DNA of 64,000 nucleotides from a bacterium (GCA_029554865.1 JAKPUX010000191.1:1-64000), one strand, 5' to 3'; positions 27,970 to 38,099 are shown, numbered from the stretch's first letter. Made by a program: numbers and translations. Notes: generated by a model from the letters alone, not told the origin.

Positions 27970-29814
27970 GTGGCGAAGCAACCCTTTCTCGAACGCGTCC
28001 GGGAGCGCATTCTCGTCTGCGACGGCGCCATGGGCACGATGCTCTACAGCCGCGGCATCTTTATAAACCGCTGCTTCGATGAGCTCAACCTCTCCGCGCC
28101 CGAGATGGTCCTCGATCTCCATCGCGCCTATGCGGCCGCCCACGCCGACATCCTCGAGACCAACACCTACGGCGCCAACCGCTACAAGCTCAAGGCCCAT
28201 GGCCTGGAGGAGCAGACGGCGGCTATCAACCGCCGCGGGGTCGAGCTGGCCCGCCAGGCCGCGGACGAGGAGCTTTATGTCGCGGGGGCGATCGGACCCA
28301 CTGGAGTCACGGTGGCCCAGCTCGGCACCATCCCGGAGGCGGAGATGCTCGAGCTCTACGGAGAACAGGCCGCCGCCCTCGCCGAGGCCGGTGTCGATCT
28401 CTTTCTCCTCGAGACCTTCCAGGATCTCAACGAAATCCTGCTCGCCCTGCGCGCCGTTCGCCGGGTCAGCCGGCTGCCGGTTATTGCCCAGATGACCTAT
28501 GACGAGGAGGGCAAGACTACCCTCGGGGTCCAGCCCGAGACCGTGGTGCAAGCCCTGCTGGGGGAGGGGGCGGACTGCATAGGCGCCAACTGTTCGGTCG
28601 GACCGCACGCCATGCTCGAGGTGATCCGGCGCCTGGCCAGGGCCGGTGCCCCCTTCATCACAGCCCAACCCAACGCCGGCCTGCCCCGCCTCTTTGAGGG
28701 CCGCCTCCTTTACATGTCGACCCCGGAGTATCACGCCGAATACGCCCGCCGTTTCATCAGCGCCGGCGCCAGCGTGGTCGGCGGCTGCTGCGGGACCACC
28801 CCGGAGCATATCCGGGCCATCGCCGGCGCCGTCCGCGCCTTGCAGCCGCGCAAGGAGGCGAGCACAGTGGTCCTCCACCCTGAAGTGGAGAGCGCTGTCC
28901 AGCCCATCCCTCGCCCGGAAAAATCGGCCCTGGCCGCGCGCATCGGCCGCAAGTTTGTCCTTTCCGTCGAGGTGCTCTCCCCGCGCGGCATCTCGGTCGA
29001 GGGGGTGCTGGCGGGGGTGCGCAAGCTGGCCGGCTTTGGGGTCGATGCCATCAACATCCCCGACGGCCCACGCGCCTCATCGCGCATGTCGCCCAGCGCC
29101 CTTGCCCTCCTCATTGAGCGCTCCCTGCCGGTCGAGACCATCCTCCACTACTGCTGCCGCGACCGCAATCTGCTCGGCATGCAGTCTGACCTGCTCGGCC
29201 ACTATGCCTTGGGGCTGCGCAACATTCTCATCATCACCGGCGATCCTCCGAAACTGGGCGACTATCCGAGCGCGACCGCAGTCTTTGATGTCGATTCGAT
29301 CGGCCTCACCCGCATGGTCAACGGCCTCAACCACGGCCACGACCTGGCCGGCAACCCCATCGGCGCACCCACCGGCTGGCATATCGGGGTCGGCGCCAAC
29401 CCCGGCGCCCTCGATCTCGACCTCGAAATCGCCCGCCTCGAACAGAAAGTGGCCGCCGGAGCCGAATACCTGCTCACCCAGCCGGTCTTCGATCCGCACC
29501 AGCTTGAAAGCTTCTTCAAACGGACGGAGCACCTGCGCATCCCCGTCCTGGCCGGGATCATGCCTGTGGTCAGCCACCGCACTGTGGAGTATCTCAATAA
29601 CGAGGTGCCAGGCGTGGTCATCCCCGAAGAGATCGTCCGCCGCTTCGCCGGCGCCGCCGACAGCGCCCACGCCCGTGAGACCGGCATCGAGATCGCCCGC
29701 AAGGGGATCCTGGAACTCCGCCAGTTCGAACAGGTGAGTGGCCTCTATGTGATGCCCCCCTTCACCAAGGACAAATATGATGTGGCCATTGAGGTCTTGC
29801 AGGTTGTACAATAG
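27970..29814 (+). CDS. Bifunctional homocysteine S-methyltransferase / methylenetetrahydrofolate reductase
   Basis: N-terminal homocysteine methyltransferase (CDGAMGTMLYSRG, GANCSVGP, VVGGCCGTTPEHIRAI) and C-terminal MTHFR (HYCCRDRNLLGMQSDLLGHYALGLRNILIITGDPPKLGDYP). Confidence 0.92.
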   Translation: MAKQPFLERVRERILVCDGAMGTMLYSRGIFINRCFDELNLSAPEMVLDLHRAYAAAHADILETNTYGANRYKLKAHGLEEQTAAINRRGVELARQAADEELYVAGAIGPTGVTVAQLGTIPEAEMLELYGEQAAALAEAGVDLFLLETFQDLNEILLALRAVRRVSRLPVIAQMTYDEEGKTTLGVQPETVVQALLGEGADCIGANCSVGPHAMLEVIRRLARAGAPFITAQPNAGLPRLFEGRLLYMSTPEYHAEYARRFISAGASVVGGCCGTTPEHIRAIAGAVRALQPRKEASTVVLHPEVESAVQPIPRPEKSALAARIGRKFVLSVEVLSPRGISVEGVLAGVRKLAGFGVDAINIPDGPRASSRMSPSALALLIERSLPVETILHYCCRDRNLLGMQSDLLGHYALGLRNILIITGDPPKLGDYPSATAVFDVDSIGLTRMVNGLNHGHDLAGNPIGAPTGWHIGVGANPGALDLDLEIARLEQKVAAGAEYLLTQPVFDPHQLESFFKRTEHLRIPVLAGIMPVVSHRTVEYLNNEVPGVVIPEEIVRRFAGAADSAHARETGIEIARKGILELRQFEQVSGLYVMPPFTKDKYDVAIEVLQVVQ

Positions 29815-29824
29815 GATGGCAAAT

Positions 29825-31081
29825 ATGAACAAGATCCGCATGCTCCTGATTTTCGCGCTCCTGATCGCCCTCACCCCGGCCTTCAGCCAGCCCGGCCCTG
29901 GCCGCAACCGCAACGCCTTCGGGGCCGACCTTTTCCAGATCCGCTTCTTTCGCTCCTTCATCCCGGAAAAAAAGCCAGAGGCCAGCGTAGACTCCTACAT
30001 CCAGATGGCCAACGATGTGCTCACCTTCATCAAGACCGACTCCACCAGCTGGCGGGCCCGTTTTGAGGTCGAACTGCTTATCTACGACGCCAGAGGTGAT
30101 CTGGCCGCCTATCGCACCCTGCGCGACACCATCACCGTCGGCCGCTTTGAGCTGACCAATGCCCGCGGCATCTCCTGGACGCAGGCCTTTCGCTTCTATC
30201 TCAAACCCGGCGGCTACACCTGGCGCCTGAAACTGCTCAACGCCGAGGGGATCGCCCTGCTAGAGCGGGAGGAGCGGCTGGAGGTGGCGGAATTGAATCC
30301 CGACCGCCTGCAGATCAGCGACATCATTCTGGCCGACAGCCTCGACTGCGAAACCGGCCTCTACGCCCCGAATCTGCGCGGGGCCTTCCGGCGACAGAAC
30401 AGCGCCATCGGCGTGATCTTCGAGCTCTATCCCCCGGCGGGGAGTGATTCGGTGCGCGTTTGGCTCACCCTGATGGACGCTGCCAGGCGCGAGATGGTCA
30501 GCAAGAGCCTGGTGAGACCGGCGGCCTCGATTCTCCGCTACTGCATCGACCTGGCCGATGAGATCACCAGGCCGGGCGATTACACCGTGCAGCTGAGCGC
30601 ACGCTCGGGCTCGCGCCTCATCCAGGCCGCACAGCGGGTGCTGGTGCTCTGGGGCCAAGCCGAGGTGCAGCAGGAGTCCCTCGACCTCGCCGTCGAACAG
30701 CTCGCCCTCATCGCCCGGGGCAGCACGATCAGGGAGATGGAGCGGGCACAGGGAGCGCTGCGCGACAGCCTCTACGAGGCCTTCTGGCAGAAGCGGGACC
30801 CGACCCCGGAGACGCCGCTGAACGAACTCAGGGAGGAGTTCTTCCGCCGCATCGATCACAGCAACCGCAGTTTCAGCGAAAGCTTTTCGGGACGCCAGGG
30901 CTGGCGCACGGACCGGGGCAGGGTCTATATCCAGAACGGCCCGCCCGACCAGATCGAAAAACATGCGGGTGAGATGGGCATGGCCTCCACTGAAATCTGG
31001 GCCTATAACCGGCTCAACCGCCGCTATCTCTTCGTCGACCGCCTCAGCAACGGCGAATTCCGCCTGGCCAAAACCGAGTAA
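29825..31081 (+). CDS. GWxTD domain-containing secreted protein
   Basis: Signal peptide MNKIRMLLIFALLIALTPAFS; C-terminal GWRTDRGRVYIQNGPPDQIEKH. ATG at 29825. Confidence 0.87.
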   Translation: MNKIRMLLIFALLIALTPAFSQPGPGRNRNAFGADLFQIRFFRSFIPEKKPEASVDSYIQMANDVLTFIKTDSTSWRARFEVELLIYDARGDLAAYRTLRDTITVGRFELTNARGISWTQAFRFYLKPGGYTWRLKLLNAEGIALLEREERLEVAELNPDRLQISDIILADSLDCETGLYAPNLRGAFRRQNSAIGVIFELYPPAGSDSVRVWLTLMDAARREMVSKSLVRPAASILRYCIDLADEITRPGDYTVQLSARSGSRLIQAAQRVLVLWGQAEVQQESLDLAVEQLALIARGSTIREMERAQGALRDSLYEAFWQKRDPTPETPLNELREEFFRRIDHSNRSFSESFSGRQGWRTDRGRVYIQNGPPDQIEKHAGEMGMASTEIWAYNRLNRRYLFVDRLSNGEFRLAKTE

Positions 31082-31096
31082 ACGGTTATAATTTGC

Positions 31097-31126
31097 TTGA
31101 TAAATTCGACCGCTTTTTTGTATATT
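31097..31126 (+). promoter_or_regulatory. Putative sigma-70 promoter
   Basis: TTGATA-18 nt-TATATT upstream of the ORF at 31169. Confidence 0.45.
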
Positions 31127-31168
31127 GGGGCGTAACCATTCCAGCACCCTGAAAGGAGTCCTGAGGCG

Positions 31169-31792
31169 ATGAAACTGTGGCAGCGCGGCAGCTTGGAAAC
31201 CGATTTCGGCCCTCTATTGCTCATCTGGCGGCATCGCGCCGCCGGCCGTTTTTACAGCAAGATCTTCAGCTGGCTTCTCGGCGGATTTGTCCTGGGGCTG
31301 CTGGCCTCCATCACTTTCAACGCCATCGGACTGGGCGGTTTCTCCCTCTCAGCGGGCCGCATCACCTTTTTTGTGGTCTTTATCCTCGGCGTCGTCAGCG
31401 CCTTTTTCCGCAATCTGGCCTACGGCCTCGATTACCGCATCACCCAGAAGGCCCTTCTCCACGTCCGGCCGCTTTGCGGCATCGAGAGGCTGCGTCCGGC
31501 CGGCGGAAAACTGCGCAAGGGCGACCGCATCGACTACCTGCCCTGGGAGGAGATCAAATCCGTCAATGAAGCCGGCGGGGCTCTCGCCCTGACCCTCAAG
31601 GAGGGGCAGGTGGTCGAACTCGGGGTTGTCCCCGTGCTCGCCCTCTGGCTCCCGACTCCCGACGGGGGCATGGAGAAACGCACCAGTGCGCAGGGGGGGG
31701 GGAAGAGCAGTGCGGAACTGGACAAGGAGGCGCACAAACTCATCGTGCAAAAAATTCGTGATCTGAAAAAGAACACCACGGCCAAAAACTGA
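31169..31792 (+). CDS. Hypothetical membrane protein
   Basis: ORF with two hydrophobic segments and ribosome-binding site AAAGGAGTCC. Confidence 0.65.
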   Translation: MKLWQRGSLETDFGPLLLIWRHRAAGRFYSKIFSWLLGGFVLGLLASITFNAIGLGGFSLSAGRITFFVVFILGVVSAFFRNLAYGLDYRITQKALLHVRPLCGIERLRPAGGKLRKGDRIDYLPWEEIKSVNEAGGALALTLKEGQVVELGVVPVLALWLPTPDGGMEKRTSAQGGGKSSAELDKEAHKLIVQKIRDLKKNTTAKN

Positions 31793-31879
31793 TATCGTCC
31801 GCCGGAACGGACGCCGGGTCTCTGACGGCACCGTCCGGAAATATCACATCGTTCTCCGGAATAACGAAGGGACTCAAGC

Positions 31880-32677
31880 ATGCCCTCGCGAATTACCCCT
31901 CTGGATGTCTCGGCTTATGCGACGCCTGAAGCATTCCGTACAGGCGAGCAGATCTACGAAAATGGCTGGGTGCGACACCGCTTTCAGACCAACTATGGTC
32001 TCTCAGCGATGGTGCGGGGCAAGGGCAACTACCGGGTGGAGATGATCATCGATGGCGAACAATTTTTCGGCCGCTGCACCTGCCCGGTGGGGAGCAGCCG
32101 CTGCGAGCACCAGGTGGCGCTGCTCCTCAGCTGGCTGAATGAGCCCCAGACCTTCACCAGCTATCAGGAACTGCGCAAAGCGATCCGGCTCAGGGAAAAA
32201 AACGCTCTGGTGGATATATTCGTCAACCTCATCGAGGTGTTTCCGGAACTGAGTTCCTTTTTTATCAGCCCCTCCGGCCGGGATGAGCTGGCTGCCATTC
32301 AGGAGGATGTCGCCGAGGTCTTCGATTTCCCGCAGGCGCAAAAGATCGATCCTCAACAGATCGTCGAGTCCTGCCAGTTTCTTTTCGTCCGCGCCAAATC
32401 CCTGCGCAATGAGGGCAAATATGCCCATGCCCGCGTGATATTTTTCCAGATCCTCAACCGCTCGCTGGCGCTGATCGACCGGCTGCAGACCATCAGACCC
32501 TTCCGCGAGAATTTCATTGCCGAGATCGCCGACGACTATGAGGATCTCGCCACCAGCGATCCCGATTTCGCAGCCAGCCGGGAGGCCATCGCCGGCGAGG
32601 TGGAACAGATCCTCGCCCACGAATCTGCGGTGGCCGAAGGGGTCTTTCTCGATCTGGTCAGGCAAAAGCTCGGCTGA
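31880..32677 (+). CDS. SWIM zinc-finger domain protein
   Basis: FFGRCTCPVGSSRCEHQVALLLSWL matches the CxC...CxH SWIM pattern. Confidence 0.78.
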   Translation: MPSRITPLDVSAYATPEAFRTGEQIYENGWVRHRFQTNYGLSAMVRGKGNYRVEMIIDGEQFFGRCTCPVGSSRCEHQVALLLSWLNEPQTFTSYQELRKAIRLREKNALVDIFVNLIEVFPELSSFFISPSGRDELAAIQEDVAEVFDFPQAQKIDPQQIVESCQFLFVRAKSLRNEGKYAHARVIFFQILNRSLALIDRLQTIRPFRENFIAEIADDYEDLATSDPDFAASREAIAGEVEQILAHESAVAEGVFLDLVRQKLG

Positions 32678-32810
32678 TCCGCAACTTTTATTCCATTGGC
32701 ACCGTATAGCTATCATCCCCCTCTCGCGCAGGCGCGCGAACTCCCCTCACGCGGGGGAGCAGATATCCGGCAGCCCGTCCACCCCGTCATTTCCTCAACA
32801 GGAGGTCCCG

Positions 32811-33530
32811 ATGAAAAAATCGATCCGCACCCTCGCCGTCATCTTGCCAGTCTTTCTCTTCATGAGTGCAGCCCGGGCGGATGTCTTCATGAAGGAGAAA
32901 GAGCACACTGATGCAGCCACGGTAATGGGGCAGACCATGCCCGCGAGTGAGAAGATCAAGTCCATCTGGATGACCGCAGACAAGGTGCGCAGCGATGAGC
33001 CGGAGGCCTCGGTGATCATGCGCATGGACAAAGGTCTTCTCTATATCCTGCAGCACGCCCAGAAGAGCTACATGGAGGTGCCCCTCAGCTTCACCGCCGC
33101 GGCGCAAGCCCCGGCCGCTGACCTCGGGATCAAGGTGACCGTCACCCCCACAGCCGAGAAGAAAAAGATCGGCACCTGGGAGTGCAAACGCTATCTCATG
33201 AAAATGGAGATGGGGGGTATGGGCTTTGCGACCGAGAGCGAGATCTGGGCAACCGAGGAGATCAAAATCGACCCGGCCCTCTACGCCAAATTCAGCAGCG
33301 CCATGATGGCCGCCAACCCGATGCTCGCCTCCAGCTTGCAGAGCATGCTCGAGGAGATGAAAAAGATCAAGGGAGTACAGGTCCGTTCGGCCACCAGTGT
33401 GCAGATGATGGGACAGACAATCAAATCCACGAGCGAGCTGATCGAGTTCAGGGAGGGCAAAGCCCCGGAGGGGATCTTTGAGCTGCCGGAGGGCTATAAC
33501 AAAAAATCGATGATGGACGATCTCAATTGA
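32811..33530 (+). CDS. Secreted hypothetical protein (DUF4412-like?)
   Basis: AGGAGGTCCCG then ATG 32811: MKKSIRTLAVILPVFLFMSAARADVFMKEKEHTDAATVMGQTMPASEKIKSIWMTADKVRSD; ORF track start 32517 is too far upstream. Confidence 0.7.
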   Translation: MKKSIRTLAVILPVFLFMSAARADVFMKEKEHTDAATVMGQTMPASEKIKSIWMTADKVRSDEPEASVIMRMDKGLLYILQHAQKSYMEVPLSFTAAAQAPAADLGIKVTVTPTAEKKKIGTWECKRYLMKMEMGGMGFATESEIWATEEIKIDPALYAKFSSAMMAANPMLASSLQSMLEEMKKIKGVQVRSATSVQMMGQTIKSTSELIEFREGKAPEGIFELPEGYNKKSMMDDLN

Positions 33531-34330
33531 AATTGAGCTTTGTCAAGATATCAGCGACCGGGAATGATTTCATCCTGGTCGACAACCGCAGCGGGATCTG
33601 GTCGGCCCGGGAGGATGCCTCCTTTTTCAGCGCCATCTGCCAGCACCGCCGCAGCGTCGGAGCGGACGGCGTCATCCTGCTCGAGGAGAGCAGCCGCGCC
33701 GATTTCCACTATATCCATGTCAATTCCGACGGCAGCCTCGCCGGGATGTGCGGCAACGGCAGCCGGGCGGTTGCCTGGTTCGCCCGCCAGCTCGGCATCG
33801 GGGGGGATGAACTCTCTTTCGAGATCAGCGGCAGCATTTACAGGGCCAGGGTGGAGGGGCGGCACGTGACCACAGCCTTCATCCCGCCGGGTGGATTCGA
33901 CCTCGGGCTGAATGTGGCCGGGGATGCCATGGAGCTGAGCGCAGGGGGGTATATCGATACCGGCGTGCCCCACTATGTCCTCTTCAGCACAGAGGTCGCG
34001 TCCGTGGATGTCGCCGGCCGCGGGGCCTGGTACCGCCGCCATCCCGCCTTCCCGCAGGGGGCCAATATCGATTTCGTCCAGGTCCTCGACAGCCATCATC
34101 TGCGTGTCCGCACCTATGAACGGGGGGTGGAGGCCGAAACCCTCGCCTGCGGCACCGGGGCGGTCGCCTCATCGGTGATCAGCCATCTGCGCGGCCGGGC
34201 TTCCTCACCAGTGGAGGTCGATTTCCCCGGCGGGCAGCTGGTGGTCGTCTTCAATCCCGATTACTCAGGCATCACCCTCGCCGGTACGGTCGATCCGGTC
34301 TACGCCGGGGAACTCTGGGACGAATCCTGA
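33527..34330 (+). CDS. dapF: Diaminopimelate epimerase
   Basis: KISATGNDFILVDNR, MCGNGSRAVAWFAR, VETLACGTGAVASS; TTG start overlapping the preceding stop (TTGA). Confidence 0.9.
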   Translation: MKLSFVKISATGNDFILVDNRSGIWSAREDASFFSAICQHRRSVGADGVILLEESSRADFHYIHVNSDGSLAGMCGNGSRAVAWFARQLGIGGDELSFEISGSIYRARVEGRHVTTAFIPPGGFDLGLNVAGDAMELSAGGYIDTGVPHYVLFSTEVASVDVAGRGAWYRRHPAFPQGANIDFVQVLDSHHLRVRTYERGVEAETLACGTGAVASSVISHLRGRASSPVEVDFPGGQLVVVFNPDYSGITLAGTVDPVYAGELWDES

Positions 34331-34348
34331 AACAGCCGCAGCCATAAT

Positions 34349-34386
34349 AAAAAAGCCCGGTGCTCGCCAGAGACCGGGCTTTTTTT
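34349..34386. terminator. Bidirectional Rho-independent terminator between dapF and the convergent ABC genes
   Basis: AAAAAGCCCGGTgctcgccagagACCGGGCTTTTTTT. Confidence 0.93.
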
Positions 34387-34401
34387 ATGCCGGGCCGATG
34401 C

Positions 34402-35820
34402 TCAATCATGGCGCAGGGCTTCGACCGGATTTACACGGGCTGCGCGTGTGGCCGGATAATAGCCCGCCGCCAGGCTCACCCCCACGGCGAAGAGGATCGC
34501 TCCGCCGATCAGCCAGGGGGGAAGATAGAAGAACTCAATATCGCCGCCCACTCCTCCTCCCTGCCGCAGGGTCCAGAGATTGGCGATCCAGTTGGCCAGG
34601 CGCGAGACCAGCCAGCCGAGGAGCACCCCGAGCATCCCCCCCATCAGGCCAATGCACCCCGCCTCGAAGAAAAAAATCGTCCTGATCTGGCGCTCGCTCG
34701 CCCCCACCGCCTTCATCACCCCGATCTCGCGCGTGCGTTCGAGGATCGACATCACCATGGTATTGATGATGCCGAGCGCGGCGACGACCAGAGCGATGGT
34801 GCCCACCGCGCCGAGGGCGGTGTCGACCATCAGAAACCCCCGCTTGATCTCCTCGAGCTGATCGGCCAGGGCAAAGACCGAAAAGTTCAGTTCCTGCAGC
34901 CGCTTGCGTATGGCCGGGAGATCCTGCAAATGGTTGAGACGCACGTAGAGGGCCTCATAGCTGCCGGTGGGACGCCCCCCGCGGGAGAGCAGGCTCCACA
35001 TGTTGTTGAAGGCGAAACGGGGCATCCGCTTGCCGGTCAGCAGGGGCACGACGATGCCGCCCTGGACCTGTTCATTGCTGAAGGCGTGCGGGCGGGGCCG
35101 GATGCCCGCCACCCGCAGCCGGGTGACATGCTCGGTGAAAGAGGGCTGCCCGGCCGCGGCGAGCCCCCCGCTCATCATCCGCCCCAGATCGAGAACGGAG
35201 GTGATAACCTCCACTTCCGCGCCGATGAGTGAATCGGCCTTCACCCGGCGCCAGACGCGGCTGCTGTCCGTCCGTGCCTGCTCATCCTCACCGTCGAGGG
35301 TGAGTTTGAGACGGGAGAGGAGGCCGTAAGACAGGATAACCTCGGCCGCCGAATCGCTGCTGAAAAAACCTCCCCAGCCCATGCGGTCGTAGGGCGTATA
35401 CCCCCCCATGGCCACGGGGACGCTGCGCAGGGTGGTGCTGGTCTCCTGGCCGCCGAAACGGATTTTGACCGGAAAGGTGATCTCGGGAAAAACGACCGCC
35501 ACCTCAGGCATGGCGGCGATGAGGGCGATGGCGGTGTCATTGAGCGCCCGCGTCCGCTTTTGCATGCCGCTCATCGCCCCGTCCAGATTTCCGGCCATCA
35601 CCTGCTCGATATCCATCCGCACCGGGAGCACCCGGATCGTGGTGAAGAGATCATTGGCGGTGAAGGCCTCGGTGATGTTGCGCTGCATGCCGGTTCCGAA
35701 GGAGACCATCGCCACCAGGGCGCCGATGCCGATGATCACCCCGAGGGTGGTGAGAAAGGTGCGCAGCCTGGTGCGCCGCAGGTTGTCGAGGCTGAATTGC
35801 AGCAGGTCGGAGCCCTTCAT
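34402..35820 (-). CDS. ABC transporter permease (MacB/FtsX family)
   Basis: FLTTLGVIIGIGALVAMVSFGTGMQ start, C-terminal IINTMVMSILERTREIGVMKAVGAS and ATRAARVNPVEALRHD. Confidence 0.9.
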   Translation of the reverse strand: MKGSDLLQFSLDNLRRTRLRTFLTTLGVIIGIGALVAMVSFGTGMQRNITEAFTANDLFTTIRVLPVRMDIEQVMAGNLDGAMSGMQKRTRALNDTAIALIAAMPEVAVVFPEITFPVKIRFGGQETSTTLRSVPVAMGGYTPYDRMGWGGFFSSDSAAEVILSYGLLSRLKLTLDGEDEQARTDSSRVWRRVKADSLIGAEVEVITSVLDLGRMMSGGLAAAGQPSFTEHVTRLRVAGIRPRPHAFSNEQVQGGIVVPLLTGKRMPRFAFNNMWSLLSRGGRPTGSYEALYVRLNHLQDLPAIRKRLQELNFSVFALADQLEEIKRGFLMVDTALGAVGTIALVVAALGIINTMVMSILERTREIGVMKAVGASERQIRTIFFFEAGCIGLMGGMLGVLLGWLVSRLANWIANLWTLRQGGGVGGDIEFFYLPPWLIGGAILFAVGVSLAAGYYPATRAARVNPVEALRHD

Positions 35821-36569
35821 GCCCTCCTCCCTCCCCTCTCCTCGCCGATGATGCCCCCGTCGAGCATGTGGAGCAGACGGTCGGAGAGGCGTTCGGCCGA
35901 GGGCTGGTCGTGGGTGACCATAAGGATGGTGAGGGCACGCTCCTGATTGAGGCGCGCCAGCAGCTCGAGGATGCCGGCGGCGGTATGGCTGTCAAGATTG
36001 CCGGTGGGCTCGTCGGCCAGGAGGATGGCCGGGTCATTGGCGAGGGCACGGGCGATGGCCACGCGCTGGGCCTCGCCGCCGGAGAGCTCGGCCGGCTTGT
36101 GGGTATGGCGCTGGTCGAGGCCGACCAGATCGAGCAGCTCCGCAGCGCGGCGGCTGCGCACAGGGCGCTCCATGCCGGCGAAGATCATCGGCAGGGCGAC
36201 ATTCTCGAGGGCGGTGCGCGAGGGGATGAGGTTGAAGGACTGAAAAATCATCCCCACCGTGGTGCGGCGGTGGCGGGCCAGCAGCTCCCGGTCCATGGCC
36301 GCAAGGTTGCGCCCCCCCACCCGCAGCTCTCCCGAACTGGGGGTATCCAGCCCCCCGATAATGTTGAGCAGGGTCGATTTGCCGGAGCCGGAACGCCCAA
36401 CCAGGGAGATGAATTCCCCCGCCTCGACGGCGAACGAAACCCCGCGCAGAGCCGCCACCTCGGCCTTGCCCTTCTGATAGTGCTTGTGGAGATCGATCGC
36501 TTCAACCAGTGCGGACAAGAGCGCCTCCTTTTCAGAGGGCATACGCATAACAACGGCGGCTTGTTTCAC
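35817..36569 (-). CDS. ABC transporter ATP-binding protein (LolD/MacB-like)
   Basis: Walker A GRSGSGKSTLLN, signature ELSGGEAQRVAIARALAN, Walker B ILLADEPTGNLD; overlaps the permease start. Confidence 0.93.
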   Translation of the reverse strand: MKQAAVVMRMPSEKEALLSALVEAIDLHKHYQKGKAEVAALRGVSFAVEAGEFISLVGRSGSGKSTLLNIIGGLDTPSSGELRVGGRNLAAMDRELLARHRRTTVGMIFQSFNLIPSRTALENVALPMIFAGMERPVRSRRAAELLDLVGLDQRHTHKPAELSGGEAQRVAIARALANDPAILLADEPTGNLDSHTAAGILELLARLNQERALTILMVTHDQPSAERLSDRLLHMLDGGIIGEERGGRRA

Positions 36570-36604
36570 TTCCCCGATGCAGCTCAGGCCGCCGATCCTG
36601 ATCC

Positions 36605-36641
36605 GGATAAAAAGAGGGCTGTCTGCAAACCGGACAGCCCT
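36605..36641 (-). terminator. Rho-independent terminator of the fumarase genes
   Basis: Minus strand AGGGCTGTCcggtttgcaGACAGCCCTCTTTTTATCC. Confidence 0.88.
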
Positions 36642-36664
36642 GCCATGGTGAAGAGACCGGTTGC

Positions 36665-37228
36665 CTACTTGATGCCGTAACGGGCGATCCCTTCCTGATA
36701 GATATTGCCGCCGTGACAGTCCTGGGCCACGACCGCCGGGAAATCGACCACGGTCAGTTTGGCGATCGCCTCGGCCCCGAGCTCGGGCCAGGCGACAATC
36801 TCGCTGGCCTTGATCGATTTGGCGATGAGGGCGGCCGCGCCGCCGACCGAGACCAGATAGACCCCGCAGTTCGACTGCAGGGCTTCGGCGACCTTGGCAT
36901 TCATTTCGCCCTTGCCGATCATCCCCTTGGAGCCGATCGCCAGCAGCCGCGGGGCATAGGCGTTCATGCGGCCGCTGGTGGTGGGACCTGCCGAGCCGAT
37001 CGGTTTGCCGGGACGTGCCGGCGAGGGGCCGACATAGTAGATCAGATGACCGGCGATATCGACCGGCAGGGGTTCACCCTTGTCGAGCAGATCGACCATG
37101 CGTTTATGGGCGGCATCCCGCCCGGTGTAGATGATGCCGGTGATGAACACGCTGTCCCCGGCGCGGAGCTTCTTGACCACATCGTCGGTCAGGGGCGTCG
37201 TTATTCTGATTGCTTCCGCCATAGCCAC
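36665..37228 (-). CDS. Class I fumarate hydratase, beta subunit
   Basis: GDSVFITGIIYTGRDAAHKRM and GPSPARPGKPIGSAGPTTSGRMNAYAPRLL. Confidence 0.9.
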   Translation of the reverse strand: MAMAEAIRITTPLTDDVVKKLRAGDSVFITGIIYTGRDAAHKRMVDLLDKGEPLPVDIAGHLIYYVGPSPARPGKPIGSAGPTTSGRMNAYAPRLLAIGSKGMIGKGEMNAKVAEALQSNCGVYLVSVGGAAALIAKSIKASEIVAWPELGAEAIAKLTVVDFPAVVAQDCHGGNIYQEGIARYGIK

Positions 37229-37256
37229 ACTCCTTTATCGAAAAAAGAGTTCCTGA

Positions 37257-38099
37257 TCAAATGACCACCGATTTGTGCCGCGCGGCGTGGCACTGGATAT
37301 TGACCGCCGCCGGCAGGGATGCGATATGGCAGGGAAAGACCTCGACGTGCACATCGAGGGCGGTGGTGCGCCCGCCCAGCCCCTGCGGGCCGATGCCGAG
37401 CTTGTTGACCCGCTCGAGCAGCTCGAGCTCCATCGCGGCATAGAAGGGATCGGGGTTGCGGTCGCCGACCGGGCGGAGCAGGGATTTTTTCGCCAGCCAG
37501 GCCACTTTCTCGAAGGTGCCGCCGATGCCCACGCCGACGACGATGGGGGGACAGGGATTGCTGCCGGCGCGGCGCACCTTGTCGACGACGAAATTCTTGA
37601 TGCCCTCGGCGCCGTCGGAGGGAGTGAGCATGGCCACCTCACTCATGTTTTCTGAACCGCCCCCCTTGGGAGCGATGGTGATCTTGAGTTCCCGGCCGGG
37701 TTTGGTCTCGATCCAGATCACCGGCGGGGTGTTGTCCTTGGTGTTGACCCGCTGCAGGGGGTCGGAAACAATCGACTTGCGCAAATAACCCTCGCCATAC
37801 CCCTTGCGCACCCCCTCGGTGATGGCCTCTTCGAGGGTTTGGCCGGTGACCACTACCTCCTGGCCGAGTTCGACGAAAAAAACCGCAAAGCCGGTATCCT
37901 GGCACATGGGGAACTCCCCTTCCCTGGCGATACCGGCGTTCTCGATGATTTGTTCGAGGATGGCGCGCCCGGTGGGCGACTCCTCTTTGGCCAATGCCTC
38001 CTCGAGGGCTGAGAGGACATCAGCGCCAAGATAGTAATTGGCGTCAATGCACAGCCTGGCGACCTGCTCGCTGATGATTGGGGCTGCTATTTCTCGCAT
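37257..38099 (-). CDS. Class I fumarate hydratase, alpha subunit
   Basis: FPMCQDTGFAVFFVELGQEV, APKGGGSENMSEVAMLTPSDG, NPCPPIVVGVGIGGTFEKVAWLAKK. Start at ATG 38099 (MREIAAPII). Confidence 0.9.
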   Translation of the reverse strand: MREIAAPIISEQVARLCIDANYYLGADVLSALEEALAKEESPTGRAILEQIIENAGIAREGEFPMCQDTGFAVFFVELGQEVVVTGQTLEEAITEGVRKGYGEGYLRKSIVSDPLQRVNTKDNTPPVIWIETKPGRELKITIAPKGGGSENMSEVAMLTPSDGAEGIKNFVVDKVRRAGSNPCPPIVVGVGIGGTFEKVAWLAKKSLLRPVGDRNPDPFYAAMELELLERVNKLGIGPQGLGGRTTALDVHVEVFPCHIASLPAAVNIQCHAARHKSVVI

